IMG/VR virus record: IMGVR_UViG_3300010316_000046
Coordinates: 1 to 24,114 of that record
Length of the DNA: 24,114 bases
Source of the DNA: a virus
Reading direction: 5' to 3' (one strand)
The position numbers and the translations under genes were made by a program. This document shows positions 20,702 to 24,114 of this stretch, piece by piece (the first letter of the stretch is position 1; every line of letters starts with the position of its first letter). The notes beneath the pieces were generated by a model. It saw only the letters and a program-made list of their open reading frames with translations. It searched no databases and was not told the DNA's origin.

Positions 20702-21618
20702 ATGTATGAAGAATTAAATGATGTTGAATTATTAGCTTTATATGAAAAAGCATCATATAATGAAACGCAATTACATAATGAACAGTTAGCAGTAAAAATC
20801 CTAGCAAATTCCTTTAATATTAGAGGCTTTATATAGTAATATATAAATGAAAATCTGGTGAATTGCTGGAAACTCCTGATAATAGGACAATCAGCAGCCA
20901 AGCTTGAAAGAGAAGGTTCAACGACTATTCCGCAAGGAAGTACACTTAAGTAAGTGGAAGCGCCAGACATCCATATGGATGATGATATAGTCTGCTCTTT
21001 ATGGTAACATAAAGCTGGATGTTATTCCGGGTAAAAACTAACGATTTTTATTGAACATAAGGTTATGGTGGGTTGGCTAACAAATACTCAAGATGGTTTA
21101 ACAATGATATCGCTGAAAGCATTACTATTAGTGGTCAACTTGCAACAAAATGGGTGGAAGTGGAAGTAAATGGATATTTGAATAAAATACTAAAGACAAC
21201 TGATTTTGACTATATTATTGGTTGTGACACAGATTCGGTTGTTGGTGATACTACTATTAATGTAAATGGTATAGATACCACTATATCTGAATATTTTGAA
21301 GATATGAAGGACTATATTAAATGTGATAAATTTAATGAAAACTATATCAAAGAAGGAGATAAGTCGTTAACTCCTTCTATTAATAAGATTAGTGGTAATA
21401 TTGAATATAAACCAATTAAATATGTAATGAAACATAAAGTTAAAAAGGAGATGTATAGAATAACTAATAACAGAGGTGAAAGTGTCACAGTGACAGAAGA
21501 CCATTCTGTAATAGTAAAAGATAAAAAAAGTGGTAAAATATTAGAGATATCACCAAAAAAAATTAATATAGAGAACCATAGAATCATAAATATAATAGGT
21601 ACTGATACAGATTCATAA
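20702..21618 (+). CDS. 43B: DNA polymerase gp43, fragment B (spliced) fused to the N-half of a split intein
   Basis: The reading frame needs RNA splicing: exon 1 20702-20814, exon 2 from 21063, joined inside a TTT codon to give KILANSF-YGGLANKY (motif B, K-x3-N-S-x-Y-G). The polymerase part is 95 residues, from a new ATG behind GGAAGG (MYEELNDVELLALYEK, second finger helix) to IIGCDTD (motif C). From S at 21235 the frame continues as 127 intein residues to TAA at 21616-21618. Without splicing, translation stops at 20834-20836. This fragment carries the metal-binding aspartates of motif C but not the residues after them, so it needs trans-splicing with fragment C to be useful. Confidence 0.88.
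20815..21062 (+). mobile_element. Group I intron (subgroup IA-like) without an internal ORF
   Basis: 5' site: exon CCTT (20811-20814) and intron T20815 pair with the guide AGAGG (20822-20826), giving P1 with the required U-G pair at U20814. The last intron base is G21062. P4 is TTGCTG (20863-20868) with CAGCAG (20892-20897), P5 TCCT/AGGA (20874-20877 with 20884-20887), P7 GACTA (20923-20927) with TAGTC (20988-20992), P8 a palindromic CATCCATATGGATG, and P9 CTTTATG-GTAA-CATAAAG (20997-21014). GGTTCAACGACTA and GATATAGTCTG are the strings seen around P7 in T4 introns. Length 248 nt, so it carries no endonuclease of its own. Self-splicing restores an exact motif B. Confidence 0.9.
21235..21615 (+). 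other. N-terminal half of a split intein (polymerase motif C site)
   Basis: The intein begins with Ser1 in SVVGDTTINVNG (block A) directly after GCDTD. RGESVTVTEDHSVIV (about residues 87-101) is block B with its T-x-x-H. Then come EISPKKINIENHRIINI, the normal end of an N-intein, and eight extra residues, IGTDTDS with the preceding I, that copy the extein motif IIGCDTDS. A TAA follows. The block F and His-Asn end are missing here and are found at 22680-22805. Confidence 0.88.
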
Positions 21619-21628
21619 GGGTTCGATA

Positions 21629-22699
21629 GTGAAATCAATAAAAGAAAAACTAAATAATTATATTTTTCCTATAATATATGATGATGATAATATAGATATA
21701 GAATTTATATATTCGAGAAGACACACAAAAGGATTTAAAAATGTTATAAAATATAATAAACCTGATACGATATCAGGTTTGTATGATATTCTATATAAAA
21801 TAATGATTATGGGTTCTGCAATGTTATTAGAAAAGTATATATTGATGTATGGTGATAATTTAGGAGAAATTAGATATAATAAGTCATGTGCTGGATCGTC
21901 TATAACACTTGATAATATGGTTTCTAAATATGGTGTTATAGATGGAACTAAAAAATTCAATATATATAGAAATAGACAATCGTATAGTAATTCATATGAA
22001 TATAAATTTGAAAAATATGGTATGTCTAAAGAAGAATATAATTCTTATAATAAATCAAGAGCTGTAACACTTGATAATATGGTTTCTAGACATGGTGTTA
22101 TAGATGGAACTAAAAAATTCAATATATATAGAAATAGACAATCTTATACTAACTCAGAGGAATATCTTGGTAAAGAAAAATATAAAGAAGTTAATAGTAA
22201 AAAAGCTAATACTATTGAAAATTTTATTACACGATATGGTAAAGAAGTGGGAATATCAAAATTTGAAAAATATATCAATAAAATGCCATGTGGATATTCC
22301 AAAATAAGCCAAGAATTATTTTGGAATATCCTAGATAAAACTGATATATTTTCAGATGCTTATTTTGCTGAAAGAAATAATGAATATGGTGTTATGGATA
22401 TAGTAAATAATAGATATTTTAAATATGATTTCGTATCTATTAATATGAATATTGTTATAGAATTTCAGGGTGATCATTATCATGGTAATCCTAAGATGTA
22501 TAAACCATACGATTATTTATGTGGTAAAGGCTGTACTAATATAATAGCGAAAGATAAATGGATATATGATAAACAAAAAGAAGACCTGATAAAAGAGAAA
22601 CGGGGTTTTGAAACTATATTTGTTTGGGAATCTGATTATCGTGATGATAAAGATTTTATGGTAAAGAGGATAATTGATTATGTTAAAAATAGAATTTGA
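21629..22699 (+). CDS. Homing endonuclease (Vsr-like / EDxHD type) between the intein halves
   Basis: A 356-residue ORF in a different frame from both polymerase fragments, with GTG start (21629) behind AAGG. The C-terminal part has the nuclease core YDFVSINMNIVIEFQGDHYH, i.e. D...E-F-x-G-D-x-x-H, followed by a conserved K-D-K-x-x-x-D-K region and FETIFVWESD. The middle has three repeats of a DNA-binding type module (TLDNMVSKYGVIDGTKKF, twice almost identical, then IENFITRYGKEVGISKF). This matches the endonuclease family described with fractured genes and split inteins in metagenomic phage DNA (Dassa et al., from memory). It would cut uninterrupted polymerase alleles near motif C and spread the cassette. 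Its stop overlaps the C-intein start by 20 bases. Confidence 0.85.
   Translation: MKSIKEKLNNYIFPIIYDDDNIDIEFIYSRRHTKGFKNVIKYNKPDTISGLYDILYKIMIMGSAMLLEKYILMYGDNLGEIRYNKSCAGSSITLDNMVSKYGVIDGTKKFNIYRNRQSYSNSYEYKFEKYGMSKEEYNSYNKSRAVTLDNMVSRHGVIDGTKKFNIYRNRQSYTNSEEYLGKEKYKEVNSKKANTIENFITRYGKEVGISKFEKYINKMPCGYSKISQELFWNILDKTDIFSDAYFAERNNEYGVMDIVNNRYFKYDFVSINMNIVIEFQGDHYHGNPKMYKPYDYLCGKGCTNIIAKDKWIYDKQKEDLIKEKRGFETIFVWESDYRDDKDFMVKRIIDYVKNRI
21904..22143 (+). repeat. Near-identical 78-nt direct repeats in the endonuclease gene
   Basis: Copies at 21904-21981 and 22066-22143 are offset by 162 nt (54 codons) and differ at only two bases by eye. They encode TLDNMVS(K/R)(Y/H)GVIDGT followed by KKFNIYRNRQS. 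A third, diverged protein repeat follows (NTIENFITRYGKEVG). The low divergence indicates a recent in-frame duplication of a DNA-recognition module. Confidence 0.92.
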
Positions 22700-22805
22700 T
22701 GATGATTATGTGATTGAATCATTAGGTATACAAGAAATAGATGTGTATGATATCGAAGTTGAAGATAATCATAATTTTTTTGGTAATAATATATGTGTTC
22801 ATAAT
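22680..22805 (+). other. C-terminal half of the split intein
   Basis: Forty-two residues starting MLKIEFDDDYVIESLG and ending with block F/G: VYDIEVEDNHNFFGNN then ICVHN. The penultimate His, terminal Asn and following Ser+1 are the residues needed for branching and Asn cyclisation. The length is usual for natural split C-inteins of the gp41/NrdJ kind. Confidence 0.92.
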
Positions 22806-23627
22806 TCGATTTATGTGAATGTAGAGGGTATTGTTGATAAAATCTATCCGGGATCAGACCCTAACAATGATGAAGATAGATCAAAGATAACTGATATGTT
22901 AACAGAATTTGCTAAAACATTAGAAGAAAAAGCAATTAGTGTAGCACTAGAGAAAATGTATAAGACTACAAATGCATATGATCCATGCCTTAATATGAAA
23001 GTTGAAGCTATTGGACAAGGTGTTTGGAGAGCGTCTAAAAACTATATTATGTCTGTGTGGTCCATGGAAGGTATTAAATATCAAACACCTGTAATCAAAA
23101 TGACGGGTATTGAGGCTGTTAAATCATCAACACCAGAGATATGTAGAAATTACATCAAGGATTCAATTTCCTATATCGTTAAAAAAGATGAAGCTGGTTT
23201 AATTAAACATATTGAAAAATGTGTTGAAGAATTTTACTCAATGCCATTTGATAAAATTGGTAAACCATCAGGTGTTACTGATATTGATAAATGGATTGAT
23301 TCAAACACTATATTCAAAAAGGGTGTACCATATCACGTGCGCGGGGCAATAACATATAACAATTTAGTAGATGAAAAAAATCTAAATGATGTGTGTACAA
23401 AGATACAAAATGGTGATAAGATGCGTATCTGTTATATGCTTTTACCTAACCCGACTGGTCAGAATATATTTGCTGTGCCAGATGAATTACCAGAGGAGTT
23501 TAGATTAGAGGGTTATATTGATTATGTAAAACAGATAGATAAAACATTCTTAAAACCAGTTAATTCATTGGCTAGTCTAGCTGATATTGATTTGGATGGT
23601 AAAAAGAAATTAGATGAATTTTATTAG
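22680..23627 (+). CDS. 43C: DNA polymerase gp43, fragment C with N-terminal split-intein half
   Basis: The first 42 residues are the C-intein; the extein begins at Ser 22806 (SIYVNVEGIVDK), completing motif C as GCDTD-SIYV. It then has palm and thumb hallmarks of T4-type polymerases: MKVEAIGQGVWRASKNYIMS (equivalent of the K-K-R-Y-A motif region), GIEAVKSSTPEICR, YHVRGAITYN, and a C-terminal SLADIDLDGKKKLDEFY whose last residues resemble the clamp-binding tail of RB69 gp43. The extein is 273 aa. I use ATG 22680, spaced well from AGAGGA; a TTG at 22674 is in frame. Fragments A, B and C sum to 882 residues. Confidence 0.9.
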   Translation: MLKIEFDDDYVIESLGIQEIDVYDIEVEDNHNFFGNNICVHNSIYVNVEGIVDKIYPGSDPNNDEDRSKITDMLTEFAKTLEEKAISVALEKMYKTTNAYDPCLNMKVEAIGQGVWRASKNYIMSVWSMEGIKYQTPVIKMTGIEAVKSSTPEICRNYIKDSISYIVKKDEAGLIKHIEKCVEEFYSMPFDKIGKPSGVTDIDKWIDSNTIFKKGVPYHVRGAITYNNLVDEKNLNDVCTKIQNGDKMRICYMLLPNPTGQNIFAVPDELPEEFRLEGYIDYVKQIDKTFLKPVNSLASLADIDLDGKKKLDEFY

Positions 23628-23636
23628 GAGATAATA

Positions 23637-23867
23637 ATGGCGCAACATGATGTACGTATGACACCAGATTTTGGTTTCACGTTTGAAAATGAAAAGGATA
23701 ACGATACAACGCAAGCACAAGAATTGTATGATATACAGGTTTCATTCCTTAATAGACTTAAGGGTGATATCGATAAAGATACAATTGCTTGGCCGGGTCA
23801 ACAAAGACACCAACAAATTGAGAATTTTATTGAAAAATTAAACGCAATCATGAAGGGAAATAAATGA
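23637..23867 (+). CDS. Small protein between gp43 and uvsX (76 aa)
   Basis: ATG at 23637 behind AGGAG. The product begins MAQHDVRMTPDFGFTFENEK and ends in a helical region with IAWPGQQRHQQIENFIEKLN. A short ORF of this kind sits before uvsX in other T4-like phages as I recall; its function is unknown. Its TGA overlaps the uvsX ATG (ATGA), so the two are translated together. Confidence 0.8.
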   Translation: MAQHDVRMTPDFGFTFENEKDNDTTQAQELYDIQVSFLNRLKGDIDKDTIAWPGQQRHQQIENFIEKLNAIMKGNK

Positions 23868-24114
23868 GTTTTAGAGACGAATTACTTAAAGCAACAAAAA
23901 TCAAGGAATCTGGTTTACTATCTGAATCTTTAGTTTACAACAAGAGAGAATTTGCACCAACACAAATTCCAATGATGAATGTTGCATTATCTGCAGACCC
24001 ATTTGGTGGAGTTTCTTCAGGGTTGACTGCATGGTGTGGACCATCTAAACACTTCAAATCTTTGTTTTGTTTGGTATCAGCTAAAGCATATTTGGATAAA
24101 CATGATGATGCTAC
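23864..24114 (+). CDS. uvsX: UvsX recombinase, 5' part (runs off the window)
   Basis: RecA-like strand-exchange protein of T4 recombination. The first 83 codons are present: MSFRDELLKATKIKESGLLS, then IPMMNVALSADPFGGVSSGL and the Walker A CGPSKHFKS (T4: GPSKSFKS). The start ATG is behind AAGGGA and overlaps the preceding stop. The window ends about 15 residues after the P-loop, so the rest of the ATPase core cannot be checked. Its place directly after gp43 is the usual T4-like order. Confidence 0.93.
   Translation, partial: MSFRDELLKATKIKESGLLSESLVYNKREFAPTQIPMMNVALSADPFGGVSSGLTAWCGPSKHFKSLFCLVSAKAYLDKHDDA

Noticed and set aside
20615-20704. Translational bypass (as in T4 gene 60) or frameshift joining gp43A and gp43B
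   Set aside because: The codon before the stop (TCA) has no matching landing codon in frame; the gap has in-frame stops (20639, 20672), and fragment B has its own ribosome site and ATG. Independent initiation is simpler, although GGA triplets on both sides were noted.
20968-20981. CATCCATATGGATG palindrome as a protein operator
   Set aside because: It is the P8 hairpin of the group I intron, between the two P7 strands.
22104-22307. Second-frame ORF within the endonuclease gene
   Set aside because: It overlaps the repeat modules in another frame, has no ribosome site and gives a low-complexity Ile/Leu/Lys product.
1-24114. CRISPR array, insertion sequence, rRNA or attachment site
   Set aside because: No regularly spaced direct repeats, transposase motifs, terminal inverted repeats or rRNA-like segments were seen; the only mobile elements are the intron, intein and endonuclease gene in the polymerase locus and perhaps the GIY-YIG-like ORF.

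Overview
The window looks like a replication and nucleotide-metabolism segment of a T4-like myovirus genome. It is AT-rich (about one third G+C by eye), tightly packed, almost entirely on the + strand, and rich in start/stop overlaps. The recognisable genes are classic T4-family ones: ThyX, RNA ligases of the Rnl1 and Rnl2 families, a polynucleotide-kinase-like P-loop kinase, T4-type RNase H, PhoH, a gp42-like protein, dCMP deaminase, DNA polymerase gp43 and, at the right edge, UvsX. A GapR/DUF2312 gene, a family typical of alphaproteobacteria and their phages, makes an alphaproteobacterial host plausible; this is inference.

Layout. 1-5000: thyX, small ORFs, rnlA, tRNA-Arg(UCU), kinase, GapR-like protein, amidase endolysin, then a convergent minus-strand gene. 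5000-9460: three tiny coupled ORFs, a HAD phosphatase, a metallophosphoesterase, a GIY-YIG-like protein, glutaredoxin and several small phage proteins. 9470-12900: a P-loop protein, a glycosyltransferase, a small minus-strand gene full of inverted repeats, and a 371-residue unknown protein with its own promoter and terminator. 12900-15800: a tightly overlapped block of unknown ORF, rnh, DUF6433-like, two small ORFs and phoH. 15800-19080: Ea22-like protein, Rnl2-like ligase, small ORFs including a likely winged-helix protein, gp42-like protein, dCMP deaminase and tRNA-Ser(GCU). 19097-24114: the polymerase locus, a small ORF and uvsX.

The most striking feature is the DNA polymerase gene, broken three ways within 4.5 kb. 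A stop and a new start break it at the tip of the fingers domain (gp43A/gp43B). A 248-nt ORF-less group I intron interrupts motif B (KILANSF|YG). A split intein interrupts motif C (GCDTD|S), and its two halves are separated by a free-standing homing endonuclease gene. RNA splicing plus protein trans-splicing would give a 514-residue and a 368-residue subunit, 882 residues in all, close to full-length gp43. The end of the N-intein reading frame carries a second, degenerate copy of the motif C coding sequence next to the endonuclease gene.

Other points: the gp42 (dCMP hydroxymethylase) homologue lacks the catalytic cysteine and a phosphate-binding arginine; two RNA ligases, a kinase without a phosphatase domain and a separate HAD phosphatase form a possible RNA-repair set; and nine promoters share the pattern TTTACA/TTGACA - 17 nt - TATATT, several followed by GAT. 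All calls come from reading the sequence and from memory of protein families; no database search was run.
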